The notes beneath the pieces were generated by a model. It did no database searches. It was given only the letters and a program-made list of their open reading frames with translations, and had not been told where the DNA came from. A stretch of 64,000 bases of DNA from Streptomyces sedi (GTDB taxonomy: Bacteria > Actinomycetota > Actinomycetes > Streptomycetales > Streptomycetaceae), in assembly GCF_006335015.1 (NCBI RefSeq), contig NZ_VDGT01000010.1, positions 124,001 through 188,000 of the forward strand. The letters run 5' to 3'. This document shows, one piece after another, positions 53,680 to 62,425 of the stretch. How positions within the stretch are numbered: position 1 is the stretch's first letter; each line of letters starts with the position of its first letter. Made by a program: the position numbers and the translations under genes.

Positions 53680-53711
53680 GAGGGCCCGCCTCCCAGGGGA
53701 GACGGGCCCTC
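53680..53711 (-). terminator. Terminator downstream of rpsA
   Basis: GAGGGCCCG (53680-53688) pairs with CGGGCCCTC (53703-53711) and the inner CTCCC/GGGAG adds to the stem. It begins 33 nt after the rpsA stop. Confidence 0.75.
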
Positions 53712-53744
53712 GTGCACGGGTGTTTCAGCCCCGTGGGGGCTGGG

Positions 53745-55259
53745 TCAGCTCTGGCCGCCGGCCAGCTTCTCCCTCAGCGCGGCGAGCGCCTCGTCGGAAG
53801 CCAGGGCACCGGAGTCCTCCGAGGGGCTGGAGGAGTACGAGCCGCCGCCGGAGCCGCCGCCCGACTGCTGGCCGCCGCCACCGCCGCCGCCACCGGCCGC
53901 CTCGGCCTCGGCCTGGGCGTCCGCCTCGCGGGACTTGATGACCTGCGCCTGGTGCTGCTCGAAGCGCGTCTGCGCCTCGGCGTACTGGCGCTCCCACTCC
54001 TCGCGCTGCTTGTCGTACCCGGGCAGCCAGTCGTTCGCCTCCGGGTCGAAGCCCTCGGGGTAGATGTAGTTGCCCTGGTCGTCGTAGGACGCCGCCATGC
54101 CGTACAGGGTCGGGTCGAACTCGACCACCATCGGGTCGGCGCCGAAGTTCTCGTTGGCCTGCTTCAGCGAGAGGCTGATCCGACGACGCTCCAGGTCGAT
54201 GTCGATGACCTTGACGAAGATCTCGTCGTTGACCTGGACGACCTGCTCCGGGATCTCCACGTGGCGCTCGGCCAGCTCGGAGATGTGGACCAGGCCCTCG
54301 ATGCCCTCGTCCACCCGGACGAACGCGCCGAACGGCACCAGCTTCGTGACCTTGCCGGGCACGACCTGACCGATCTGGTGCGTCCTGGCGAACTGCTGCC
54401 ACGGGTCTTCCTGGGTGGCCTTCAGCGACAGGGAGACGCGCTCGCGGTCCATGTCGACGTCGAGCACCTCGACGGTGACCTCCTGGCCGACCTCGACGAC
54501 CTCGGAGGGGTGGTCGATGTGCTTCCAGGACAGCTCGGAGACGTGCACCAGGCCGTCCACGCCACCCAGGTCCACGAAGGCACCGAAGTTGACGATGGAG
54601 GAGACGACGCCGGAGCGCACCTGGCCCTTCTGGAGGGTGGTGAGGAAGGTCTGGCGGACCTCGCTCTGGGTCTGCTCCAGCCAGGCACGGCGGGACAGGA
54701 CCACGTTGTTGCGGTTCTTGTCCAGCTCGATGATCTTGGCTTCGAGCTCCTTGCCCACGTAGGGCTGGAGGTCCCGGACCCGGCGCATCTCCACCAGGGA
54801 GGCCGGGAGGAAGCCACGGAGGCCGATGTCGAGGATGAGGCCGCCCTTGACGACCTCGATGACGGTACCGGTGACGATGCCGTCCTCGTCCTTGATCTTC
54901 TCGATGGTGCCCCAGGCGCGCTCGTACTGGGCGCGCTTCTTGGAGAGGATCAGGCGGCCTTCCTTGTCCTCCTTCTGGAGAACAAGGGCCTCGATCTCGT
55001 CGCCGACGGCGACGACCTCGTTGGGGTCGACGTCGTGCTTGATCGACAGCTCGCGCGAGGGGATGACCCCCTCGGTCTTGTAACCGATGTCGAGCAGGAC
55101 CTCGTCCCGGTCGACCTTCACGATGACGCCGTCGACGATGTCGCCGTCGTTGAAGTACTTGATCGTCTCGTCGATCGCGGCGAGGAAGGCTTCCTCGGAA
55201 CCGATGTCGTTGACCGCTACCTGCGGCGTGGTCGCGGTGGTCTCGGTGCTGCTCGTCAT
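53745..55259 (-). CDS. rpsA: 30S ribosomal protein S1
   Basis: A 504-residue actinobacterial S1 with four consecutive S1 RNA-binding domains, about 35-105, 120-190, 205-275 and 290-360. The domains are recognised by repeats such as G-A-F-V-D-L-G-G-V-D-G-L-V-H-V-S-E-L and G-A-F-V-R-V-D-E-G-I-E-G-L-V-H. The C-terminal 130 residues are Gly/Ser/Glu-rich with a Gly run, longer than in E. coli-type domains. The ATG at 55259 has only a weak ribosome-binding site. Transcription is from a strong promoter about 200 nt upstream, leaving a long leader. Confidence 0.96.
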   Translation of the reverse strand: MTSSTETTATTPQVAVNDIGSEEAFLAAIDETIKYFNDGDIVDGVIVKVDRDEVLLDIGYKTEGVIPSRELSIKHDVDPNEVVAVGDEIEALVLQKEDKEGRLILSKKRAQYERAWGTIEKIKDEDGIVTGTVIEVVKGGLILDIGLRGFLPASLVEMRRVRDLQPYVGKELEAKIIELDKNRNNVVLSRRAWLEQTQSEVRQTFLTTLQKGQVRSGVVSSIVNFGAFVDLGGVDGLVHVSELSWKHIDHPSEVVEVGQEVTVEVLDVDMDRERVSLSLKATQEDPWQQFARTHQIGQVVPGKVTKLVPFGAFVRVDEGIEGLVHISELAERHVEIPEQVVQVNDEIFVKVIDIDLERRRISLSLKQANENFGADPMVVEFDPTLYGMAASYDDQGNYIYPEGFDPEANDWLPGYDKQREEWERQYAEAQTRFEQHQAQVIKSREADAQAEAEAAGGGGGGGGQQSGGGSGGGSYSSSPSEDSGALASDEALAALREKLAGGQS

Positions 55260-55283
55260 GTGGTAAAGGGCTCCGGTACGGAC

Positions 55284-55318
55284 ATATTGGTAGGCACTGC
55301 TACGCCGAAGACCAATAT
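55284..55318 (-). promoter_or_regulatory. Hairpin in the rpsA leader
   Basis: ATATTGGT (55284-55291) and ACCAATAT (55311-55318) are perfectly complementary and enclose 19 nt. The stem lies 25-59 nt upstream of the rpsA ATG inside its leader. An AT-rich stem in this GC-rich context suggests a functional RNA element, possibly for S1 autoregulation. Confidence 0.55.
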
Positions 55319-55463
55319 CGCACCTGCCGTAGCCGGACAGCCTGAGAAGCGCGGCTCCCGGCCCCGAGGGACCCGAAACACGCCTCACCAACCGAGAGGA
55401 CATACAGCGGATGCGAGCGCGACCTGCTCCGTCCGAGGCGCGCAAGTCCGCAGCGCGTCTTAT

Positions 55464-55492
55464 AGCATACGGGGGCATCCGATCAGGGTCAA
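55464..55492 (-). promoter_or_regulatory. rpsA promoter (HrdB/sigma-70 type)
   Basis: TTGACC (55492-55487), a 17-bp spacer and TATGCT (55469-55464) form a near-consensus housekeeping promoter. RNA should start near 55457, about 198 nt before the ATG. Confidence 0.85.
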
Positions 55493-55625
55493 TGCGCGGT
55501 TCGCCCCACGAGGGGCGCTATTGGGCCAAACCCGGCGCATTTTCCCCGACGGTTCGTGACCGTCCGGTGCCCGTCCGGGCCGCCGCGCCGTGCGGGACGC
55601 GGCGACCGGACGCTTTCCGGACACT
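55493..55625. other. Spacer between the rpsA promoter and the transglycosylase gene
   Basis: No gene is seen. Together with the rpsA leader and promoter this makes a 366-bp gene-free stretch. Two small hairpins, GCCCC-ACGA-GGGGC (55503-55516) and GACGGT-TCGTG-ACCGTC (55548-55564), could terminate the transglycosylase transcript. Confidence 0.5.
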
Positions 55626-57128
55626 TCACGCGGTGCGGCGGGTGACCGTGGCGGGGGCGTCCCCGTCCGGCGTGCCGCCGGCCTCCTCCTCGTTCTCCTC
55701 GCCCTCACCTGGCTGTTCGGGGTCGTCGGGGTTCTCCGGGTCGCCGTCCGGGTCCTCGGGGTCGGGGCACTCCCCACCCTCGTCGCCGTCCTCGCCACCC
55801 GACTCGCCGTCCTCGCCGTCCTCGCCTTCGTCACCCTCGCCCGGCTGCTCCGGGCTCCCGGGGTCGTCGGGGTTCTCCGGCTGCTCCGGGTCCTCGGGCG
55901 TCTCGTCACCGTCGCCCTCGCCGGGCTGGCCGGGCGCGTCCGGGTCCTCCGGGTCTCCCGGCGCGTCCGGGTCCTCGGGGCACTGCGGCTCGCCGGGCTC
56001 GTCGGGATCTTCCGGCTCCTCCGGGTCCTCCGGGTCACCGGGCTCATCCGGGTCACCGGGCTCATCCGGATCGCCGGGCTCATCCGGATCGCCGGGCTCG
56101 TCCGGCTCCTCCGGCACGTCCGGGTCCTCCGGCCGCTCGGGCTCGTTCTCCCCCGGGTCCGTCGGACGGACCTCGCCCTCGGACTCGGACGGCGGGCGGG
56201 AGTCGGCGCCCCCGTCCCGGTCGGGGCGCTGCGGGCGGGGGTCGCCGCCGCGGTCCTGGCGCTCCACGGGAAGGTCGGCGGCGTCCGGGTTCCCCGGGCC
56301 GGGCGAGCCGGGGAGGCTCCCCTGGCCGTCGGGCACCTCCTGGGTGCCCTCGCGGTAGAAGTCCAGCCACGAGCGGACCGTGCGGACGTAGTCCCAGGAA
56401 CGGTTGTAGCTCAGCAGGGCCTGGTCGAGGTCGTCGGAGTCCGACAGGTCGCGGTTGTTGGCGCAGAGGTAGTTGCCCGCCGCGAGGGCCGCGTCGTAGA
56501 CGTTGTTCGGGTCGGAGTCGCCGTCGCCGTTGCCGTCCGCGCCCCAACGCGCCCAGGTCGAGGGGATGAACTGCATCGGGCCGACGGCACGGTCGTAGCG
56601 GGCGTCGCCGTCGTAGGCACCGCCGTCGGTGTCGGAGATGTTCGCGAAGCCGTCGCCGTTGAGCACGGGGCCGAGGATCGGGTTGACCGTGGTGCCGTCG
56701 GCGGTGACGTCACCGCCCCTGGCATGACCCGACTCGACCTTGCCTATCGCGGCCAGCACCTCCCAGTCGAGGCGGCAGCCCGGATCGGTCTCCGCCACCC
56801 TGGCCGCCGCCCGGCGGTAGGCGTCGAGCACGGTGGCCGGGATGCCGGCCTCGTCGGAGAGGCGGTCGCCGCCGCCCTGCCCCTCCTCGGCGCCCTCGCC
56901 CGGCTCGACGCCGTCCAGGGGCGGAAGGTCGGTGTGGTACGGCAGCTCGACCGGCCCCCGGCTCTCCGGGGACGGCTCCTCGGCCGAGGAGCGCTCGGGC
57001 CGCTGCGGCGGCGCGCTGTCCTGGCCGAGGACGTCGGACGCCTGAGAGGCGGTCAGGGCCGCCATCGCGGCGGCGGCCACCGCCGATCCCGAGACACCCC
57101 TGCGAATCCTGCTGATGCGCAACCCCAC
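55626..57128 (-). CDS. Secreted lytic transglycosylase-like protein with long acidic Pro/Asp/Glu tail
   Basis: A 500-residue exported protein. The signal peptide spans about 1-36. A lytic murein transglycosylase (SLT/MltB-like) domain fills about 95-265: the catalytic glutamate is in A-A-I-G-K-V-E-S-G-H, followed by A-V-G-P-M-Q-F-I-P-S-T-W and N-V-Y-D-A-A-L-A-A-G-N-Y-L. Residues about 290-490 are low-complexity, dominated by Pro, Glu, Asp and Gly with D-E-P-G-D-P repeats; they may span or bind the wall. The GTG at 57128 is preceded by AGGGGAAG. Confidence 0.87.
   Translation of the reverse strand: MGLRISRIRRGVSGSAVAAAAMAALTASQASDVLGQDSAPPQRPERSSAEEPSPESRGPVELPYHTDLPPLDGVEPGEGAEEGQGGGDRLSDEAGIPATVLDAYRRAAARVAETDPGCRLDWEVLAAIGKVESGHARGGDVTADGTTVNPILGPVLNGDGFANISDTDGGAYDGDARYDRAVGPMQFIPSTWARWGADGNGDGDSDPNNVYDAALAAGNYLCANNRDLSDSDDLDQALLSYNRSWDYVRTVRSWLDFYREGTQEVPDGQGSLPGSPGPGNPDAADLPVERQDRGGDPRPQRPDRDGGADSRPPSESEGEVRPTDPGENEPERPEDPDVPEEPDEPGDPDEPGDPDEPGDPDEPGDPEDPEEPEDPDEPGEPQCPEDPDAPGDPEDPDAPGQPGEGDGDETPEDPEQPENPDDPGSPEQPGEGDEGEDGEDGESGGEDGDEGGECPDPEDPDGDPENPDDPEQPGEGEENEEEAGGTPDGDAPATVTRRTA
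56023..56106 (-). repeat. Tandem 18-bp repeats coding D-E-P-G-D-P units
   Basis: About four near-identical 18-bp copies encode the D-E-P-G-D-P hexapeptide in the tail of the transglycosylase. Third-position differences are few, so the array could vary in length between strains. Confidence 0.8.
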
Positions 57129-57257
57129 GCCTGCTTCCCCTCGTTGACGCTCTCCCTCCGTGACCGACGACGCTAGACCACCGTTGGTTCCCGGGACGGG
57201 AACGGCGGGAGAGGGTGGTGTGACGATGTGGCGAACGTGTGCGCGTGGCGGGGGCGC

Positions 57258-59960
57258 TCAGTGCGCCGCGGCCTCCCAGCTCACGCCGGCGCCGACCGAG
57301 ACGTCGAGGGGGGCGCGCAACTGGACCGCTCCCGCCATCTCGCGCCGCACCAACTCCTCCACGCGCTCCCGCTCGCCCGGCGCGATCTCCAGCACGATCT
57401 CGTCGTGCACCTGGAGCAGCATCCGGCTGCGCGACTCCTCCCGGGCCAGGGCCTGGTCGACGCGGAGCATGGCGACCTTGACGATGTCGGCGGCGGTGCC
57501 CTGGATCGGGGCGTTGAGCGCCATCCGCTCGGCCATCTCGCGGCGTTGGCGGTTGGTGCTGCCGAGATCCGGGAGGTAGCGGCGGCGGCCCATCAGCGTC
57601 TGCGTGTACCCCACGACCCGCGCCTCCTCGACCACCCGGTGCAGGTAGTCGCGCACGCCGCCGAAGCGCTCGAAGTAGGTGTCCATCAGCTTGCGCGCCT
57701 CGTCGGGGGCGATGGCCAGCTGCTGGGAGAGCCCGAACGCGGAGAGGCCGTAGGCCAGGCCGTAGCTCATGGCCTTGATCTTGCGGCGCATCTCCGCGTC
57801 CACCGCGTCCTTGTCCACCGAGAAGACCTGGGAGGCGACGGTGGTGTGCAGGTCCTCGCCGGAGGTGAACGCCTCGATCAGGCCCTCGTCCTCGGAGAGA
57901 TGCGCCATCACCCGCAGCTCGATCTGGCTGTAGTCGGCGGTGAGCAGCGTCTCGTACCCCTCGCCGACGACGAAGCCGCCCCGGATGGCGCGCCCCTCGT
58001 CGGTGCGGACCGGGATGTTCTGGAGGTTGGGCTCGGTGGAGGAGAGACGGCCGGTGGCGGCGACCGTCTGCTGGAAGCTGGTGTGGATGCGGCCGTCGGC
58101 GGCGACCGTCTTGATCAGGCCCTCGACCGTGGTCCGCAGCCTGGCCTGCTCACGGTGGCGCAGCATGATCACCGGCAGCTCGTGCTCGGTCTGGCCGGCG
58201 AGCCAGAGCAGGGCGTCGGCGTCCGTCGTGTAGCCCGTCTTGGTCTTCTTGGTCTTGGGCAGGCCCAGCTCACCGAAGAAGACCTCCTGGAGCTGCTTGG
58301 GCGAGCCCAGGTTGAACTCGTGGCCGACGGAGGCGTGCGCCTCCTGGACCGCCTGGCGGACGGCGACCGCGAACTGCTCCTCCAGCGCCACCAGATGGGG
58401 GCGGTCGGCCGCGATGCCGGCGCGCTCCATCCTGGCCAGCAACGCGGAGACCGGCAGCTCCAGGTCGGTCAGCAGCTCGGCGGCGCCGACCTCGGCGAGC
58501 CGGCCGACGAACAGCTCCCCCAGGTCGAGGATGGTGCGGGCCTCCCGCATCAGGGTCTCGGCCTCGGCCTCGTCGTCGGCGCCGAAGGCCAACTGGCCGT
58601 TGTCCTCGGCCGGCCTGGCCAGCTCGCGGCCGAGGAACTCGACGCTCAGGCCGTCCAGAGCGAAGGAGCGCCGGCCCGGCTGGACCAGGTAGGCGGCGAG
58701 CGCGGTGTCCATGGTGACGCCGTCCACCCGCCAGCCGTGCTCGGCGAAGACCCGGAAGACCTCCTTGGCGCCGTGCAGCACCTTGGGGCGCTCGGCGTCG
58801 GCGATCCAGGCCGCGAACGCCGCCTCGTCCGCCGCGCCCAGCGCCTGCGGCTCGAACCAGGCGGCCGGCCCGTCGGCCGCCGCCAGCGCGACCGCCGCGA
58901 CGGAGCCGGCGCCCAACTGCCAGCTGTCGCGCGTCGCCACGCCGAGCGGCGCGCCGGCCCTGGCCTCCAGCCAGGGCGCGAGCGCCCCCTCGGCCAGCAG
59001 CTCGCCGTCGATCTCCACGCCCTCGGCGACGGAGACCTCGCTCTCGGCGGCGCCCGGGTCGACGGAGAAGAGCCGGTCGCGAAGGTTGGCGTTGCGGAAC
59101 TCCAGGGCCTCCAGCAGTCCGGTGACCGCCGCCGTGTCGAACGGCTCGCGGGCCAGCTCGGCGGGGAGGCAGCCGAGCTCGACCTCGCGGTCCAGCTCGG
59201 TGAGGACGCGGTTGAGCTTGACCGACTCGACGTGGTCGCGGAAGGACTGGCCGGCCTTGCCCTTCACCTCGTCCGCGCGGGCCACCAGGTCGTCGAGCGA
59301 GCCGAACTGGTTGATCCACTTGGCCGCCGTCTTCTCACCGACGCCGGGGATGCCGGGGAGGTTGTCCGAGGGGTCTCCGCGCAGCGCGGCGAAGTCCGGG
59401 TAACGGGCGGGCGGGAGGCCGTACTTCTCCAGGACCTTCTCCGGGGTGAAGCGGGTCAGCTCGGAGACGCCCTTGGTCGGGTAGAGAACGGTGATCTGCT
59501 CGGTGACCAGCTGGAACGCGTCCCGGTCGCCCGTGACGATGGAGACCTGGAACCCCTCCCCCGCCGCCTGGGTGGCGAGGGTGGCGATCACGTCGTCCGC
59601 CTCGAAGCCGTCCACCGCGAAGCGGCGCACCCGCATCGCGTCCAACAGCTCGCCGATCAGCTCGACCTGGCCCTTGAACTCGTCGGGCGTCGCGGAACGG
59701 GTGGCCTTGTACTCCGCGTACCGCTCGGAGCGCCAGGTCTTCCGCGAGACGTCGAAGGCGACGGCCAGATGCGTGGGCGCCTCGTCACGCAGGGTGTTGG
59801 CGAGCATCGAGGCGAACCCGTAGATCGCGTTGGTCGGCTGGCCGACGGCCGTAGTGAAGTTCTCCGCCGGAAGGGCGAAGAAGGCGCGGTAGGCCAGGGA
59901 ATGCCCGTCCAACAGGAGCAGGCGGGGCGTCTGGGTGCTCTGCGATGCGTTCTCAACCAC
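57258..59960 (-). CDS. polA: DNA polymerase I
   Basis: A 900-residue PolA. The 5'-3' exonuclease/flap domain is at about 1-300 (L-L-L-D-G-H-S-L-A-Y-R-A-F-F-A-L near residue 15, I-P-G-V-G-E-K-T-A near 195). The middle 3'-5' exonuclease-like domain lacks the usual catalytic acidic motifs, as in other actinobacteria. The polymerase domain, about 500-900, has D-Y-S-Q-I-E-L-R-V, R-R-K-I-K-A-M-S-Y-G-L-A-Y-G and Q-V-H-D-E-I. The GTG at 59960 lies exactly 7 nt after the -10 of a damage promoter, giving a leaderless mRNA beginning V-V-E-N-A-S-Q. Confidence 0.95.
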   Translation of the reverse strand: MVENASQSTQTPRLLLLDGHSLAYRAFFALPAENFTTAVGQPTNAIYGFASMLANTLRDEAPTHLAVAFDVSRKTWRSERYAEYKATRSATPDEFKGQVELIGELLDAMRVRRFAVDGFEADDVIATLATQAAGEGFQVSIVTGDRDAFQLVTEQITVLYPTKGVSELTRFTPEKVLEKYGLPPARYPDFAALRGDPSDNLPGIPGVGEKTAAKWINQFGSLDDLVARADEVKGKAGQSFRDHVESVKLNRVLTELDREVELGCLPAELAREPFDTAAVTGLLEALEFRNANLRDRLFSVDPGAAESEVSVAEGVEIDGELLAEGALAPWLEARAGAPLGVATRDSWQLGAGSVAAVALAAADGPAAWFEPQALGAADEAAFAAWIADAERPKVLHGAKEVFRVFAEHGWRVDGVTMDTALAAYLVQPGRRSFALDGLSVEFLGRELARPAEDNGQLAFGADDEAEAETLMREARTILDLGELFVGRLAEVGAAELLTDLELPVSALLARMERAGIAADRPHLVALEEQFAVAVRQAVQEAHASVGHEFNLGSPKQLQEVFFGELGLPKTKKTKTGYTTDADALLWLAGQTEHELPVIMLRHREQARLRTTVEGLIKTVAADGRIHTSFQQTVAATGRLSSTEPNLQNIPVRTDEGRAIRGGFVVGEGYETLLTADYSQIELRVMAHLSEDEGLIEAFTSGEDLHTTVASQVFSVDKDAVDAEMRRKIKAMSYGLAYGLSAFGLSQQLAIAPDEARKLMDTYFERFGGVRDYLHRVVEEARVVGYTQTLMGRRRYLPDLGSTNRQRREMAERMALNAPIQGTAADIVKVAMLRVDQALAREESRSRMLLQVHDEIVLEIAPGERERVEELVRREMAGAVQLRAPLDVSVGAGVSWEAAAH

Positions 59961-59967
59961 GTCGTCG

Positions 59968-59990
59968 ATCCTGCCACGGACCACTGACAC
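59968..59990 (-). promoter_or_regulatory. PafBC-type damage promoter of polA
   Basis: GTGTCAGTG (59990-59982), 8-nt spacer, CAGGAT (59973-59968), then 7 nt to the GTG start. The upstream element is complete apart from the first base; the -10 has C for the first T of TAnnnT. Confidence 0.7.
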
Positions 59991-60122
59991 TCCTCTCCCG
60001 CCGTGGGACGATCGGGCGGACGACGGCCGTCGACGCCCGCCAGCCGCGGCCCGGCCGGACGTCGCGCCGGCCGGGCCGCGGCCGGCGGATCGGACCCCAG
60101 CGGAGTCGAGGTTGAAGCAGCG

Positions 60123-62405
60123 ATGACAGCGAAGCCGCCCGGCGATGACCCGGTCCAGGACGCCCCCGACGTCGGCGCGCCGCGGCACGCGGCGGCCGGG
60201 CTGCCGGCCGTCGGGCACAGCCTGCGGATGGCCCAGCGGCAGATGGGGGCGCGGCGCACCGCGTTGACGCTGCTGCGCGTCAACCAGCGGGACGGGTTCG
60301 ACTGTCCCGGCTGCGCGTGGCCGGAGCCCGACAAGCCGCACCGCGCCGAGTTCTGCGAGAACGGCGCGAAGGCGGTCGCCGAGGAGGCGACGCTGCGCCG
60401 GGTCACGCCCGCGTTCTTCGCCGAGCACTCGCTGGAGGAGCTGTCCGGGCGCTCCGGCTACTGGCTGGGGCAGCAGGGCCGGCTGACCGAGCCGATGTAT
60501 CTCGCGGAGGGCGCGAGCCACTACCGGCCGATCGGCTGGGACGAGGCGTTCGACCTGGTCGCCGAGGAGTTGACCGCGCTGGAATCGCCGGACGAGGCCG
60601 TCTTCTACACCTCGGGGCGCACCAGCAACGAGGCGGCCTTCCTCTACCAGCTCCTCGCCCGCGAGTTCGGCACCAACAACCTGCCGGACTGCTCCAACCT
60701 CTGCCACGAGTCCTCCGGCGCGGCGCTGACGGAGACGCTGGGTGTGGGCAAGGGCAGTGTGCTCCTGGAGGACCTCTACCGGGCGGACCTGATCGTGGTC
60801 GCCGGGCAGAACCCGGGGACCAACCACCCGAGGATGCTATCGGCGTTGGAGCGGGCCAAGGCGGGGGGCGCGCGGATCATCACCGTCAACCCGCTGCCGG
60901 AGGCCGGGCTCGAACGGTTCAAGAACCCGCAGACGCCGCGCGGGCTGGTCGGCGGCGGCACGGCGTTGACCGACCTCTTCCTCCAGGTGCGGCTCGGCGG
61001 CGACCAGGCGCTCTTCCGGATGCTGAACCGGCTGATCGTCGAACGGGACGCCGTGGACCGCGCGTTCGTCGACAGCCACACCCACGGCTACGCGGAGCTG
61101 GCCGAGGCGGCGCTGGCGACCGGCTGGGAGGAGACGTTGGCGGCCACCGGGCTGGCGCGGGAGGAGATCGAGCGGGCGCTGGAGATGACGCTGGCGGCCG
61201 ACAGCGTGGTGGTGTGCTGGGCGATGGGGCTGACCCAGCACCAGCACGCGGTCCCGACCATCAAGGAAGTGGTCAACTACTTGCTCCTGCGCGGCAATAT
61301 CGGTCGCCCGGGCGCGGGGGTCTGTCCGGTGCGCGGGCACAGCAACGTGCAGGGCGACCGGACGATGGGCATCGTGGAGCGGCCGGGCGAGGAGTTCCTG
61401 GACGCGCTGCGCGACGAGTTCGGCTTCGAGCCGCCGCGCCACCACGGCCACGACGTGGTCAACGCGATCCGCGCGCTGCGCGACGGGCGGGCCAGGGTGT
61501 TCTTCGCGATGGGCGGGAACTTCGTGGCGGCCAGCCCGGACACCGACGTCACCGAACGGGCGATGCGGCGCGCCAGGTTGACGGTGCATGTCTCCACCAA
61601 GCTGAACCGTTCGCACTGCGTGACCGGCGCGCGGGCGCTGATCCTGCCGACGTTGGGGCGCACGGAGCGCGACGTGCGGGCGGGCGGCGAGCAGTTCGTG
61701 ACCGTGGAGGACTCGATGGGGCAGGTGCACGCCTCGCGGGGCCGGCTGCGGCCCGCCTCCGACGCGCTGCTCTCCGAGCCGGCGATCGTCTGCCGGCTGG
61801 CCCGCCGGGTGCTGGGCGCGGGCAGCGCCACGCCGTGGGAGGAGTTCGAGGCCGACTACGCGGCGATCCGCGCGCGTATCGCGCGGGTGGTGCCGGGGTT
61901 CGAGGACTTCGAGACCAGGGTCGCCGCTCCGGGCGGCTTCACCCTGCCGCACGCGCCGCGCGACGAGCGGCGCTTCCCCACCGCCACGGGGCTCGCCCAC
62001 TTCACGGCGGGTCCCGTGACCTACCCGAAGGTGCCCGAGGGCAGGCTGCTGCTCCAGACGCTGCGCTCGCACGACCAGTACAACACCACGATCTACGGCC
62101 TCGACGACCGCTACCGGGGGATCAGGGGCGGGCGCAGGGTGGTGCTGGTCAACCCCGGGGACGCGGCCGAACGGGGGCTGTCCGACGGCGACTTCGTCGA
62201 CCTGACCAGCGAGTGGACGGACGGGACGGAACGGGTGGCGCCCGGCTTCCGGGTGGTCCACTACCCGACGGCGCCGGGCTGCGCCGCGGCGTACTACCCG
62301 GAGACCAACGTGCTGGTGCCGTTGGACGCCACGGCGGAGAGCAGCAACACGCCGGTCAGCAAGTCCGTGGTGATCCGTCTCACCCCCGGGACGCGTTGTC
62401 AGTGA
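60123..62405 (+). CDS. FdhF/YdeP-type molybdopterin oxidoreductase
   Basis: A 760-residue protein of the formate dehydrogenase alpha-like molybdopterin family. The YdeP-subgroup N-terminus is M-A-Q-R-Q-M-G-A-R-R-T with F-D-C-P-G-C-A-W-P. Molybdopterin-binding blocks include F-Y-T-S-G-R-T-S-N-E, N-L-C-H-E-S-S-G and N-I-G-R-P-G-A-G. The C-terminal molybdopterin dinucleotide-binding domain contains S-H-D-Q-Y-N-T-T-I-Y-G-L. No selenocysteine codon is needed to read the frame. The substrate is unknown; YdeP is linked to acid resistance in E. coli. It is divergent from polA. Confidence 0.9.
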   Translation: MTAKPPGDDPVQDAPDVGAPRHAAAGLPAVGHSLRMAQRQMGARRTALTLLRVNQRDGFDCPGCAWPEPDKPHRAEFCENGAKAVAEEATLRRVTPAFFAEHSLEELSGRSGYWLGQQGRLTEPMYLAEGASHYRPIGWDEAFDLVAEELTALESPDEAVFYTSGRTSNEAAFLYQLLAREFGTNNLPDCSNLCHESSGAALTETLGVGKGSVLLEDLYRADLIVVAGQNPGTNHPRMLSALERAKAGGARIITVNPLPEAGLERFKNPQTPRGLVGGGTALTDLFLQVRLGGDQALFRMLNRLIVERDAVDRAFVDSHTHGYAELAEAALATGWEETLAATGLAREEIERALEMTLAADSVVVCWAMGLTQHQHAVPTIKEVVNYLLLRGNIGRPGAGVCPVRGHSNVQGDRTMGIVERPGEEFLDALRDEFGFEPPRHHGHDVVNAIRALRDGRARVFFAMGGNFVAASPDTDVTERAMRRARLTVHVSTKLNRSHCVTGARALILPTLGRTERDVRAGGEQFVTVEDSMGQVHASRGRLRPASDALLSEPAIVCRLARRVLGAGSATPWEEFEADYAAIRARIARVVPGFEDFETRVAAPGGFTLPHAPRDERRFPTATGLAHFTAGPVTYPKVPEGRLLLQTLRSHDQYNTTIYGLDDRYRGIRGGRRVVLVNPGDAAERGLSDGDFVDLTSEWTDGTERVAPGFRVVHYPTAPGCAAAYYPETNVLVPLDATAESSNTPVSKSVVIRLTPGTRCQ

Positions 62406-62418
62406 GAGCTGATAGAAC
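62396..62418 (+). promoter_or_regulatory. PafBC-type damage promoter of the thioesterase gene
   Basis: TTGTCAGTG (62396-62404), 8-nt spacer, TAGAAC (62413-62418), then 7 nt to the ATG. The upstream element is perfect and overlaps the stop codon of the preceding gene. The -10 ends in C, not T. Confidence 0.65.
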
Positions 62419-62425
62419 GGCGCCC

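Noticed and set aside
60123..62405. Selenocysteine in the formate dehydrogenase-like protein
   Set aside because: The frame is open throughout with no in-frame TGA; the YdeP subgroup does not use selenocysteine.
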